Source: CAMDKS01 sp964402975
Lineage (GTDB): Bacteria > Bdellovibrionota_B > Oligoflexia > Oligoflexales > RGVZ01
Reading direction: 5' to 3'
Length of the DNA: 64,000 nucleotides
NCBI GenBank assembly: GCA_964402975.1
Contig: CAYOEM010000007.1
Coordinates: 1-64,000 of the forward strand
Below, piece by piece: positions 26,552 to 35,683 of the stretch (within the stretch, counting starts at the first letter, position 1; every line of letters begins with the position of its first letter). The notes beneath the pieces were generated by a model. It had not been told where the DNA came from, searched no databases, and saw only the letters and a list, made by a program, of their open reading frames with translations. The translations under genes were made by a program, and so were the position numbers.

Positions 26552-28189
26552 ATGTCTCTAGCAAAATCCAGCTTTTTGTTCTCGATGGGAACTCTTCTGA
26601 GTCGCTTCAGCGGAGTGATTCGTGAATCTGTCATCGGTGCAGTCTTTGGCGCAAGCGTTTTTATGGACGCCTTTGTTGTCGCCTTTCGAATACCCAACCT
26701 CCTTCGCGAACTTCTTGCAGAGGGCGCTCTCGGCTCAAGCTTCACAAAAGTTTATTCAAGCCTTTGCGTCGAAGACAAGGAATCCGCCAACAGACTTTTG
26801 ATACAGACGTTGCAGTTTGTAATCATGGTGAGTATTTTGGTTTGTACACTTGGAATCATATTTTCTGGGGATCTCGTTCGAATCATGACGTTGTTTGATG
26901 GCCACGATCCTCAGTTTCACGGGGTCACCGTTGCCCTCACCCAGCTTCTATTTCCATTCATTGGTTTTGCTGCGCTTGGCGCTGTCGTACAGGGCGCTCT
27001 GTACCAGCGCGGAGGATTCTTCCTAGCCGGTGTGGCCCCCATTCTTTTTAATCTTTTCAGTATTATTGGTGCGATATGGTTCGCCCCTCTTGCAAGGGAC
27101 TATTTGCCGGCCGAGTGGACTGAAAACTTCGGCGACGCTGGAATTTTCGGTCTTGCCCTCGGCACACTTCTAGGAGGCGCAGCACAAGCAGCCATTCAAA
27201 CCTGGGGGCTTTGGAAGCCACTACTCAAGGATCAATCGCTCCTTCCCAAAGTATTTCCTTGGTCTAATGATATTAAAAAAATTCTCCTTCTCATGGGTCC
27301 CATGGTTATCGCTGCCAGTGCTGGCCAAGTGAACGTGATCGTGAATACAAACTTCGCAACAAGTCTTGAAACAGGGGCTGTCACCTGGCTTTACTTCGCA
27401 TTTAGACTAGTTCAACTTCCCATCGGGATGTTTGGAGTCGCCGTAGGTGCGGCAGTGCTCCCAAGCCTCACCAAATCGATAACAGAGGCCGCTGGAACCG
27501 TTGATCTAAAAGCTAGCCAGCAAATCATCAACGCCATGGATCTCGTTGCATGGTTGATGATTCCTTGCACTCTCGCACTAGTTCTCGGTTCAGAAGATAT
27601 CACGCGTATTCTTTACGAGGCTGGAAAGTTTCGAGCCTCTGATACCACCGCGACCGCCATGGCAATTGAAGCTTATAGTTACGGACTTCTGGGCTATGGC
27701 CTTCTAAAAGTCATGAATAGCTACTACTACGCCACTAGTCGCACTAGGTTTCCCATGTTTGTGAGTCTCATCAGTATCGCTGCCAACTACATCGCGAATG
27801 CCGTATTGGTTAAGGAATATGGTCACAAAGGCCTAGCCATGACCGCTTCGGTCACTCTCACTTTGAACGCCGTCATCTTGATATGCGGCATGTACGCGGA
27901 CAGGGTGAAGGTCAACTGGAAGCAAATTTTTAAATCACTAGCACAACTGGTAATAGGAACACTGCTAGTAGTCAGTGTTCACAGCGCTTATCAATCGTGG
28001 CTTTTGAAACTAAGTTTCGGCGCTCTGGTTGGAGCAACAGAAACCACCGTCATTCTAACCAAATTAGACGCCGCATTAAGGCTTCTCGTGGATTTGACAT
28101 TGATTGCATCAGTGTTTGCGTCGATTGGACTTTGGAGGCTTGGCAAGAATCCCGCACAAGCCCTCGCCATGCTTAAGCGGCGTCAGTGA
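26552..28189 (+). CDS. murJ: Lipid II flippase MurJ
   Basis: 545 residues; I chose ATG 26552 because GGAGA lies just before it and the resulting start (MSLAKSSFLFSMGTLLSRFSG region) matches the family. An integral membrane protein with about 14 helices that moves lipid II across the inner membrane for peptidoglycan synthesis. Family signatures: SGVIRESVIGAVFG, DAFVVAFRIPNLLRELLAEGALGSSF with its conserved Arg residues, and QLPIGMFGVAVGAAVLPSL. It stands alone between convergent or divergent neighbours, 28 bases before the end of selO. Confidence 0.95.
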   Translation: MSLAKSSFLFSMGTLLSRFSGVIRESVIGAVFGASVFMDAFVVAFRIPNLLRELLAEGALGSSFTKVYSSLCVEDKESANRLLIQTLQFVIMVSILVCTLGIIFSGDLVRIMTLFDGHDPQFHGVTVALTQLLFPFIGFAALGAVVQGALYQRGGFFLAGVAPILFNLFSIIGAIWFAPLARDYLPAEWTENFGDAGIFGLALGTLLGGAAQAAIQTWGLWKPLLKDQSLLPKVFPWSNDIKKILLLMGPMVIAASAGQVNVIVNTNFATSLETGAVTWLYFAFRLVQLPIGMFGVAVGAAVLPSLTKSITEAAGTVDLKASQQIINAMDLVAWLMIPCTLALVLGSEDITRILYEAGKFRASDTTATAMAIEAYSYGLLGYGLLKVMNSYYYATSRTRFPMFVSLISIAANYIANAVLVKEYGHKGLAMTASVTLTLNAVILICGMYADRVKVNWKQIFKSLAQLVIGTLLVVSVHSAYQSWLLKLSFGALVGATETTVILTKLDAALRLLVDLTLIASVFASIGLWRLGKNPAQALAMLKRRQ

Positions 28190-28217
28190 GCCCGATTTAT
28201 AGCTGAAAGTTAACTGC

Positions 28218-29873
28218 TCACGAGCTACACGATAGGGCAGAGCATCCAGGTTTAAATCTTGCCCATTCAGGCCGTCGTTTGCATAGCTCGTCGTCTCCAT
28301 CCATATCAACGTAAGGTGAGCGACTGCGCTTCAGCACTTGGCGCAACTTAGTGGTCGTTCCTTGCATGATCTCGTCTATGATTTCCTGCGCAAGATAATT
28401 TCTAAAGATAAACTTGGGATTGACTTTGTTCATTAGTGCGGCCCGCTGCTCTTGATCACTACCATCAAGGTCAAACCTTCTGGCATAACGCCTCATCCAG
28501 TCGAGCATCTCTTGTTGGTGCGATGGTGGCACGGCTGCTAAATTATAGAAGGAATCGAAAATTTCTTCCAAATTATCCCACGTACTTTTTGCGCTTATTT
28601 TAGAGAGATCGACCCCAGCTAGACGTCTAAAGAATATTGTCATGTCCGTCTCGACACTTTTTAAAAGATCCAGCAAATCCGTGATGAGCATCTCATCGGC
28701 CCGGTCACGACAGCGTTGCAGACCAATTTTTTGGGCGAATGAATCAAAAAAACTCTTATTGAATGTCTCAACGTATCGATCAAGGCCTTGCTTTATCTTG
28801 TCTACCCCAGAATCACCGTCAAATAGCGGCAGCAAAGCCTCACCAAACCGCTGCAAATTCCAGTACGCAATCTGGGGCTGTCTTCCGTAGCAGTAGCGTC
28901 TACCGGCAGCATCGGTGGTGTTTGGGGTCCAATTTGGATCAAAACCCTCAAGCCAGCCGTAGGGACCGTAGTCAATTGTTAAGCCCAAAATAGACATGTT
29001 ATCTGTGTTCATAACACCGTGAACAAATCCCGTACGCTGCCAATCGACCATCAGCTTGGACGTTCGCACACAAATGTCTTCAAACCACTGAGCATACTGC
29101 GGATCAGAGCTTGAAACAAAATCAGGGCTAAATCTCGAAATCGCGTAATCAGCCAATGTTCGAAGATTCCCGTATTCTCCCCGAGCACTCAAAATCTGAA
29201 AATTACCAAATCTTAAAAAACTCTGCGCCACCCGTGACGTGATTGCTCCAGGTTCCGCGGCGGGTCTTCCGTCATAGAACATATCTCTCACCACGTCATC
29301 TCCAGTGAGAACTAGCGACAATGCTCTGGTCGTCGGAATACCAAGACCATGCATGGCCTCACTACAAAGGAATTCTCTGAGAGATGATCGCAGCACAGCA
29401 CGACCATCCGCATGCCTGGAATATGGAGTCTTGCCAGCTCCCTTGAGCTGAAGCTCCCAGGATTTTCCTTGGAGATCTTTGAACTCGCCGAGTGTGATCG
29501 CTCGACCATCACCTAACTGCCCCGCCCAGTGACCAAATTGATGACCACCGTAACAAGCAGCGTACGGGCGCATGCCAGGATGCAAAGAATTTCCTGACAA
29601 GGCACTCGCCATCTTTTCATTTTCGTCTAAGAGCGGACTGCAAACCCCAAGAGACTCGGCCAACTGATCAGACCAAGCAATTAATTTGGGAGAGGAGACT
29701 TTTGTTGGTGAAACCAAAGAGTAACAGGCATTCAACACTTCCCGCGACGACACATCGGTTAAAGGATCACCGGGAAGGCTTCCAACGAAGTCATCATAGA
29801 ATTCAAGATCAAGAAATTTTCGCACCAACGATTCACACCTCGTAAGGCCAAAGAAACAGGCGGCGAACGCCAT
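28218..29873 (-). CDS. selO: Protein adenylyltransferase SelO
   Basis: 551 residues from the ATG at 29873 (AAGG five bases upstream). SelO is a pseudokinase that transfers AMP to Ser, Thr or Tyr of proteins, linked to redox stress. Family motifs: YGGHQFGHWAGQLGDGRA, WELQLKGAGKTPYSR, GRAVLRSSLREFLCSEAM, ARVAQSFLRFGNFQ-like, and the NTDNMSILGLTIDYGPYGW active site. The C-terminus ends in SCSS: the third-last residue is Cys, the position of Sec or Cys in the family. Family N-termini begin near KFLDLEFYDDF, so a TTG start at 29828 (GAGG nine bases upstream) is an alternative. Divergent from icmF. Confidence 0.94.
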   Translation of the reverse strand: MAFAACFFGLTRCESLVRKFLDLEFYDDFVGSLPGDPLTDVSSREVLNACYSLVSPTKVSSPKLIAWSDQLAESLGVCSPLLDENEKMASALSGNSLHPGMRPYAACYGGHQFGHWAGQLGDGRAITLGEFKDLQGKSWELQLKGAGKTPYSRHADGRAVLRSSLREFLCSEAMHGLGIPTTRALSLVLTGDDVVRDMFYDGRPAAEPGAITSRVAQSFLRFGNFQILSARGEYGNLRTLADYAISRFSPDFVSSSDPQYAQWFEDICVRTSKLMVDWQRTGFVHGVMNTDNMSILGLTIDYGPYGWLEGFDPNWTPNTTDAAGRRYCYGRQPQIAYWNLQRFGEALLPLFDGDSGVDKIKQGLDRYVETFNKSFFDSFAQKIGLQRCRDRADEMLITDLLDLLKSVETDMTIFFRRLAGVDLSKISAKSTWDNLEEIFDSFYNLAAVPPSHQQEMLDWMRRYARRFDLDGSDQEQRAALMNKVNPKFIFRNYLAQEIIDEIMQGTTTKLRQVLKRSRSPYVDMDGDDELCKRRPEWARFKPGCSALSCSS

Positions 29874-29985
29874 AATAACCTTATAACTTTCTGAAAATAC
29901 AGATAAATTTGTTCCCGTGACGCATATTTTAAGGTTTGGTATGCTGCGGGGTCCACAAGTAACTGAAGGAATTGAGAAAAACGCC

Positions 29986-32900
29986 ATGTCCACTCCTGAA
30001 AATCGCGGTAGCGTAATCATTAGCCAAGACGCCAAAGAACTTCAAAACTACAAACCAAAAAACAAAATCAGGTTTGTGACCGCAACTGCACTTTTTGATG
30101 GCCACGATGCATCAATCAACATCATGCGTCGACTCCTTCAGGCAAGAGGCGCCGAAGTGATTCACTTAGGCCACAATCGTTCAGCTAAAGAAGTCGTCGA
30201 TGCAGCATTACAAGAAGACGTTCAAGGGATTGCCATCTCCAGTTACCAGGGCGGTCACATGGAGTACTTTAAATACATCCGCCAGCTCCTGGACGAGGCT
30301 GGAGCGAAAGATATAAAAATCTTTGGCGGTGGTGGCGGCGTCATCACGCTGAAAGAAATGGATGAACTCCACCGCTCCGGCATCACAAAAATCTACAGTC
30401 CAGAAGATGGAGCAAAACTTGGTCTAGACGGCATTATCGGCCATATGATCAAGGAGACTGATGTGGGCATGAGCCAATGGGCGGGCCGCAATCAATCCTC
30501 TAATGATTGGGTTAAGCTAAGCCGCGCACTCACCCTACTGGAGAACGGCACTGAAAATTCTGCAAGTTTGGCAAAATCATTGCCCGCATCGGCAAACAAA
30601 AAAACGAAAATACCCGTCCTTGGGATCACGGGAACTGGCGGAGCCGGTAAAAGCTCCATCACCGACGAGCTAATTAACCGCTTTTTGTGGGATCATCCTA
30701 ATGTCAAAATAGGACTGATCTGTATTGATCCTAGCAAGAAAGCCACCGGGGGTGCGCTACTCGGGGACCGCATTCGAATCAATAGCGCGAGTGACCCGCG
30801 CGTGTTTCTCCGCAGCTTTGCCACTCGCTCAAGCGGCAAAGAAATTGCTCACGCCACTAAGGAAGCCCTCAGCCTTCTGAAAACGCGTGATTTTGATTTC
30901 TTGATCGTTGAGACGTCAGGCATTGGTCAGGGCGACACAGGAATTCTTGACGTTAGTGACGTCAGTCTTTACGTGATGACTTGCGAGTTCGGCGCCCAGA
31001 CTCAGCTTGAGAAAATCGACATGCTCGACTTTGCCGATCTGATTGCCATCAATAAATTTGAAAGACGCCAAGCTCCTGACGCTCTAAGAGATGTCAGAAC
31101 GCAGCTTCGTCGCACGAGATTTAAAGGCCAAAGAGTCGAAGAATCTGCTTATCCCGTCTATGGCACGATCGCTAGCCGTTTTAACGATGACGGTACGAAT
31201 GGCTTATACAAAGCCCTTTGTGAAAAACTTAATACCAAACTGGGCGAGGCACGTTTTAAGCCTTCCAGCACCCGTAAATATTCCTTTGAATCAACCCACC
31301 GCGGCTCATTGATACCGGGCGAGAAGATCAATTATCTATCCGACATCTCAAGAACCGTTCGGACCTACCATGAACACCGCGCAGCAATCGTCGAGATGAT
31401 TCGCAAGGCTGATGGACTTGAGAGGTCGGCAAAACACCTAAAAGACACCGGAAAGTCCGATATCGCAAAAACACTCGAAAGCGAGGCTCACGCACTTTGG
31501 AAGCAAATCCCAGCTGACGTCAGAGACGCCCTGGAACGCTGGCCGGAACTACAAAAAAACTACAACAGCAAAGAGTTCACCTACCAAGTCCGCGGTAAAG
31601 ACGTAAACGTCGAGTCGTCGTTCACGACCCTATCCCAGCTGACGTTACCCAAAGTGGCTTTGCCGCGCCTACAAAGCAGAGCTGAAATTGCTGACTATGT
31701 GCTAAGAGAAAACATCCCAGGAAACTTCCCCTACACCGCCGGTGTTTATCCATTCAGAAGAACGGGCGAGGATCCAAAGAGGCAATTTGCCGGAGAAGGC
31801 GGACCTAACCGGACCAATAACCGCTTCCATTATCTTTCGCGAAACGATGACGCCAAACGTCTTTCCACGGCGTTTGACTCCGTCACACTCTACGGTGCAG
31901 AACCGGATCGTAGGCCTGATATTTACGGCAAAATTGGCGAATCTGGAGTCTCAATTGCCACCATTGAAGACATGAAAGATCTCTATAAGGGGTTTGATCT
32001 TTGTTCTCCGACCACGTCGGTATCAATGACCATCAACGGACCCGCTCCCATCATCCTAGCCATGTTCCTTAATACAGCCGTGGACCAGCAAATTGAGGTG
32101 TTCACAAAACAAAAAGGCCGTGCGCCATCTCCCGATGAGCATAGGCAAATTTATGACAAGACGCTGCAGACGGTTCGAGGAACAGTGCAGGCTGATATTC
32201 TTAAAGAAGACCAGGCGCAAAACACCTGCATCTTTTCGACTGAATTTGCACTAAAACTCATGGGCGACATTCAAGAATACTTCATCGAAAAATCCGTCAG
32301 AAACTACTACTCGGTCTCCATCTCTGGCTACCACATCGCTGAAGCGGGCGCGAACCCCATCAGTCAGCTAGCTTTTACGCTAGCCAACGGATTTACATAC
32401 GTTGAGTACTACCTGGCTCGCGGCATGAAAATCGATGATTTTGCGCCAAACTTAAGCTTTTTCTTCTCAAACGGCGTCGACGCTGAATACGGAGTCATCG
32501 GCCGCGTCGCTCGGAGAATTTGGGCTGTGGCCATGCGTGATCTATACAAAGCATCTGATCGCAGCCAGATGCTCAAATACCATATCCAAACGTCGGGCCG
32601 CTCGCTTCACGCCATGGAGATTGACTTCAACGATATTCGAACAACTCTCCAGGCACTGATTGCTCTCTACGACAACTGTAATTCGTTACATACCAATGCC
32701 TACGATGAGGCCATCACAACGCCCACCGAAGAGAGCGTGCGCCGTGCCATGGCGATCCAAATGATCATTAACCGCGAGTACGGCCTAAACAAGTGCGAGA
32801 ATATCAATCAGGGCAGCTACTTTATGGAAATGCTAACAGATGCCGTGGAAGAAGCCGTCCTCCAGGAATTTGACCGCTTGTCGTCTCGCGGCGGCGTGTT

Positions 32901-33285
32901 GGGCGCTATGGAGACTCAATACCAACGCAGCAAAATCCAAGAAGAAAGCCTCTACTACGAGCACCTGAAACACACCGGCGAGCTTCCCATTATCGGCGTA
33001 AACACTTATCTTAACCCCAAAGTCATCTCGGGCGAGTACGTCAGACCAGAGATCGAGCTTGCTAGGGCTAATTACGATGAAAAAGACGATCAACTAAACC
33101 GCCTCAATCAGTTCAAGCAGCGCAACTCCAGCACCCGTGAGCAAGCACTAAAAAATCTTGGGCAGGCTGTTTTAGAGAATCGCAATATTTTCGCAGAACT
33201 TATGCATACAGTACGTCATGCGAGCCTCGGTGAAATCTCCGAGCTTCTTTACAAAGTCGGTGGCAAGTACCGCAGGTCTATGTAA
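29986..33285 (+). CDS. icmF: Fused isobutyryl-CoA mutase IcmF
   Basis: 1099 residues from the ATG at 29986; in-frame starts at 29917 and 29941 would add N-terminal residues not expected in the family. Adenosylcobalamin-dependent carbon-skeleton mutase with the full fused order: B12-binding domain first (LFDGHDASINIMRRLL with the lower-ligand DxH motif), MeaB-like G-protein chaperone next (GITGTGGAGKSSITDEL Walker A; INKFERR), then the mutase barrel (GVYPFRRTGEDPKRQFAGEGG, NTCIFSTEFALKLMGDIQEY). The YPFRRTGEDP segment is the IcmF type, not methylmalonyl-CoA mutase. It interconverts isobutyryl- and butyryl-CoA and sometimes related acyl-CoAs; the exact substrate needs testing. No other acyl-CoA genes are adjacent. 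Confidence 0.95.
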   Translation: MSTPENRGSVIISQDAKELQNYKPKNKIRFVTATALFDGHDASINIMRRLLQARGAEVIHLGHNRSAKEVVDAALQEDVQGIAISSYQGGHMEYFKYIRQLLDEAGAKDIKIFGGGGGVITLKEMDELHRSGITKIYSPEDGAKLGLDGIIGHMIKETDVGMSQWAGRNQSSNDWVKLSRALTLLENGTENSASLAKSLPASANKKTKIPVLGITGTGGAGKSSITDELINRFLWDHPNVKIGLICIDPSKKATGGALLGDRIRINSASDPRVFLRSFATRSSGKEIAHATKEALSLLKTRDFDFLIVETSGIGQGDTGILDVSDVSLYVMTCEFGAQTQLEKIDMLDFADLIAINKFERRQAPDALRDVRTQLRRTRFKGQRVEESAYPVYGTIASRFNDDGTNGLYKALCEKLNTKLGEARFKPSSTRKYSFESTHRGSLIPGEKINYLSDISRTVRTYHEHRAAIVEMIRKADGLERSAKHLKDTGKSDIAKTLESEAHALWKQIPADVRDALERWPELQKNYNSKEFTYQVRGKDVNVESSFTTLSQLTLPKVALPRLQSRAEIADYVLRENIPGNFPYTAGVYPFRRTGEDPKRQFAGEGGPNRTNNRFHYLSRNDDAKRLSTAFDSVTLYGAEPDRRPDIYGKIGESGVSIATIEDMKDLYKGFDLCSPTTSVSMTINGPAPIILAMFLNTAVDQQIEVFTKQKGRAPSPDEHRQIYDKTLQTVRGTVQADILKEDQAQNTCIFSTEFALKLMGDIQEYFIEKSVRNYYSVSISGYHIAEAGANPISQLAFTLANGFTYVEYYLARGMKIDDFAPNLSFFFSNGVDAEYGVIGRVARRIWAVAMRDLYKASDRSQMLKYHIQTSGRSLHAMEIDFNDIRTTLQALIALYDNCNSLHTNAYDEAITTPTEESVRRAMAIQMIINREYGLNKCENINQGSYFMEMLTDAVEEAVLQEFDRLSSRGGVLGAMETQYQRSKIQEESLYYEHLKHTGELPIIGVNTYLNPKVISGEYVRPEIELARANYDEKDDQLNRLNQFKQRNSSTREQALKNLGQAVLENRNIFAELMHTVRHASLGEISELLYKVGGKYRRSM

Positions 33286-33287
33286 CT

Positions 33288-33318
33288 TAATTGGGGACAA
33301 TCGAATGGTCCCCAATTA
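33288..33318. terminator. Perfect 11-bp inverted repeat after icmF
   Basis: TAATTGGGGAC and GTCCCCAATTA flank a 9-base loop, beginning at the base after the icmF stop. There is no T-run on either side, so it may be a transcript end-stabiliser or Rho-associated end rather than a classical intrinsic terminator. It sits between convergent genes. Confidence 0.5.
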
Positions 33319-33338
33319 GCCCAAATTAGCCCAATTAG
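33312..33338. repeat. Short tandem repeat of AATTAGCCCA type
   Basis: Three near-copies of (A)ATTAGCCCA follow the icmF hairpin directly; the first overlaps its right arm. It looks like local slippage or duplication. Confidence 0.6.
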
Positions 33339-33346
33339 CAATGATA

Positions 33347-34030
33347 CTACTCACATCCAACGAGCATCACTTTTGGAAATTTATTACCTTCAGCGCAATA
33401 CTTCTTAATTTCTGTAGGTGACACGTTTATAAATTCAACCCCCAATGATTTATTCGTCCTCATCAAGGCCTGAACTTTATCAAGCGTCGGCGGACCCTCT
33501 ATTTTGCCATCATAGACTGAAATTATTTTCGCGGACGTTGGCTTAGGCGTTTCTTCTAAGGGTGGCTTTTTTGATTTATTAACTTGACGCGATGGGAGCG
33601 TTTTTATGTAAACGCTAGGCTCCCACCAGCGACTCTTAACCCTACCCCACCGGCGACTCCTAACACGGCCCTCCTCTGAAACAATCTGGTAACCTTTGCT
33701 CTCAATCCATTGGTCTATGTAACTTAAGCAGTACACACCGGCAAATAAGCAAACTATAATTAGTGCGAATCCTCTGAGCATTGACTTTGTCACACGCTCA
33801 TTAGGTTTCAACCGATAGGGCAAGTCATCAAACCAACCTGTTACGCCAACGAGAATTGCATACACGCCAGCAAACAATGGTAGCTCATTGTGAAATACAA
33901 CTTGGGACTGATCCATCACCTGATTTATTGCTTCATAAGTGGTGTAATTAAGAATAATGATACCAACGGCAAACGAAAAAACTCGCCATGGCCATGTTAA
34001 GTTGTTAAATTCTTGCTCATTCTTCTCCAT
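33347..34030 (-). CDS. Hypothetical membrane protein
   Basis: 227 residues from the ATG at 34030; the frame also opens at GTG 34045, but GAGGAG abuts that codon too closely. Three hydrophobic segments are visible: VFSFAVGIIILNYTTYEAI, LFAGVYAILVGVTGWF and GFALIIVCLFAGVYCLSYI. A basic and tryptophan-rich stretch follows (RSRRWGRVKSRWWEP), then a soluble C-terminal domain. The DNA is more AT-rich than neighbouring genes and the protein matches nothing I recognise, so a recently acquired or lineage-specific gene is possible. Confidence 0.6.
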   Translation of the reverse strand: MEKNEQEFNNLTWPWRVFSFAVGIIILNYTTYEAINQVMDQSQVVFHNELPLFAGVYAILVGVTGWFDDLPYRLKPNERVTKSMLRGFALIIVCLFAGVYCLSYIDQWIESKGYQIVSEEGRVRSRRWGRVKSRWWEPSVYIKTLPSRQVNKSKKPPLEETPKPTSAKIISVYDGKIEGPPTLDKVQALMRTNKSLGVEFINVSPTEIKKYCAEGNKFPKVMLVGCE

Positions 34031-34131
34031 TAAGATAATTTTCACTCCTCGTTTAAAATTGATGCATTGTAAGGACGATCTTCACACTCATAGGTGCATT
34101 TCCAGAGACTTCGTCATTGAACAATCAATAC

Positions 34132-35529
34132 TCAATCAGTCGGGTGTCCCCATAAAAGAAAATCCTTCCAGGCATCCTCTGGTTTAAAGGGAATCGTAAA
34201 ACTGCCGTCTGTGCCGCGAGCCACCACGCCAGGTGCTTTGAGCAGTACAAATCTCACTAGGTGATCTGCCTTCGATTTTTTATCGGCCAATAGTAGATCA
34301 AGAATTTCAGCGCGGTTTTTCTCTAGCTCGGAGGTCGACCCCAAAATCGCAAGGAGTTTTTTCTTGCTGGGTAAAACGCCACTTCGCAAGAGCTCTTCGA
34401 TGAATGAATCGGCCGGCATCGCAAAATATTTCTTGGATAGCCTCAAGGCATGGACCATCCCGGCTGCAACGCATTCGCCGTGAAGAACGCTCACGCCTTT
34501 TTTCAAAGCCATGGATTCAATGACATGACCCCAAGTATGGCCGAAGTTCAAAATAGCCCTTTCGCCAGATTCCAAGGGATCACGTGACACTACGTCCACT
34601 TTCACTTGAATAACTTTAGCCAGCATCTCTGCGGATAAGTCCCGAACACCACGTTTGGCGCAGTCTAAAAGATCTCGCCAAAGACCGAGATCTCCTGTCA
34701 ACATTGCGTGCTTCAGGCCCTCGGCGATACCAGCTCTAAATTCCGCTGCGGGCAGCGTCTTCAGCCATTCGGTGCAAATACTCACACCGATGGGATTATG
34801 AAAAAGTCCAATTTGATTTTTACCCCAAGGCTCAAAATTAACTCCAACCTTACCGCCAACCGAGCTATCCACCATGGCGAGCAATGTGGTGGGAACATAG
34901 TGAGTCTTAAGCCCAAGAAGTCCTGCCGCCATCCCCACCACATCACCGGCGACACCTCCTCCGACTACAGATACCACAAAGTCACTAGTCTTCATGGCAG
35001 TAACATGCTCTCGCAATTTAACAATAACTTGCGCGAGCGTTTGAAGATTTTTTGAGCTTTCAGAAAATTTATATGTCACAACTTTAGACAACAAATCACG
35101 CGGAATCTGCTGTGAAACGTTTTGATCAACGATTATCAGGTCGTTTTTAGAGAGGGTCTTAAAGCAGTCTTTTATGCTAACGGAAAAGTCGATCACATAA
35201 GATGTCGCACGAGAACGCCCATGATGCTCAATGACACCGTTTCGACTGACCGCGACACCGCGTTTGTAGATTCGAGCAGCTTTTATATAAGCATCAATAT
35301 CGTCTTGAACAATTCCGTCAAGATTCCAGATCACATCTCTCGTTAATCCATGGAAGAATGCGCGCGCCAGTATACTTAGGACGTTGCCATTTTGAAAAAT
35401 CTCCGAGGACAGCTGCCCTGTCGAGTCATTACGCTTTGAATCGTCGCCGGACCAACAAAAAGCCTCACGGCTAGGTTCTTCCAGAGCTTCTAAGGGCGTA
35501 TTAATGATGATTTGGGTCATTTGCGACAT
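34132..35529 (-). CDS. aroB: 3-dehydroquinate synthase with N-terminal extension
   Basis: 465 residues, about 100 more than typical AroB. It converts DAHP to 3-dehydroquinate in the shikimate pathway, needing NAD and zinc. Core motifs start after about residue 115: DLIIVDQNV, GGGVAGDVVGMAAGL (NAD binding), PTTLLAMVDSSVGGKVGVN, EFRAGIAEGLKHAML, and the metal-binding NFGHTWGHVIE and VLHGECVAAGM. The first about 100 residues (EALEEPSREAFCW ... WNLDGIVQDDIDAYI) match nothing I recognise. A cyclase of the sedoheptulose-phosphate type is a less likely alternative. No other shikimate gene adjoins it. Confidence 0.88.
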   Translation of the reverse strand: MSQMTQIIINTPLEALEEPSREAFCWSGDDSKRNDSTGQLSSEIFQNGNVLSILARAFFHGLTRDVIWNLDGIVQDDIDAYIKAARIYKRGVAVSRNGVIEHHGRSRATSYVIDFSVSIKDCFKTLSKNDLIIVDQNVSQQIPRDLLSKVVTYKFSESSKNLQTLAQVIVKLREHVTAMKTSDFVVSVVGGGVAGDVVGMAAGLLGLKTHYVPTTLLAMVDSSVGGKVGVNFEPWGKNQIGLFHNPIGVSICTEWLKTLPAAEFRAGIAEGLKHAMLTGDLGLWRDLLDCAKRGVRDLSAEMLAKVIQVKVDVVSRDPLESGERAILNFGHTWGHVIESMALKKGVSVLHGECVAAGMVHALRLSKKYFAMPADSFIEELLRSGVLPSKKKLLAILGSTSELEKNRAEILDLLLADKKSKADHLVRFVLLKAPGVVARGTDGSFTIPFKPEDAWKDFLLWGHPTD

Positions 35530-35683
35530 ACGCCCTTTCTTTTCATGAGAACAGTGGGTTAGGCAAGGCGTTTTTGTGGCCTTCGAGGGGCTTATTTCAA
35601 GCCTAGATGCGAGATGCCGAGATGTAGAGGGTTCGCGTGATGATGGTCGGCTCCAGGAAGGGGCTCAGATAAAGGACTCAAGG

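Noticed and set aside
29717..29990. Cobalamin riboswitch upstream of icmF
   Set aside because: The spacer between selO and icmF is about 110 bases, too short, and shows no B12-box-like sequence that I can recognise.
28218..30035. Long N-terminal reading of SelO to 30035
   Set aside because: It would overlap the icmF coding region and lacks a ribosome site; the family begins near the FLDLEF motif.
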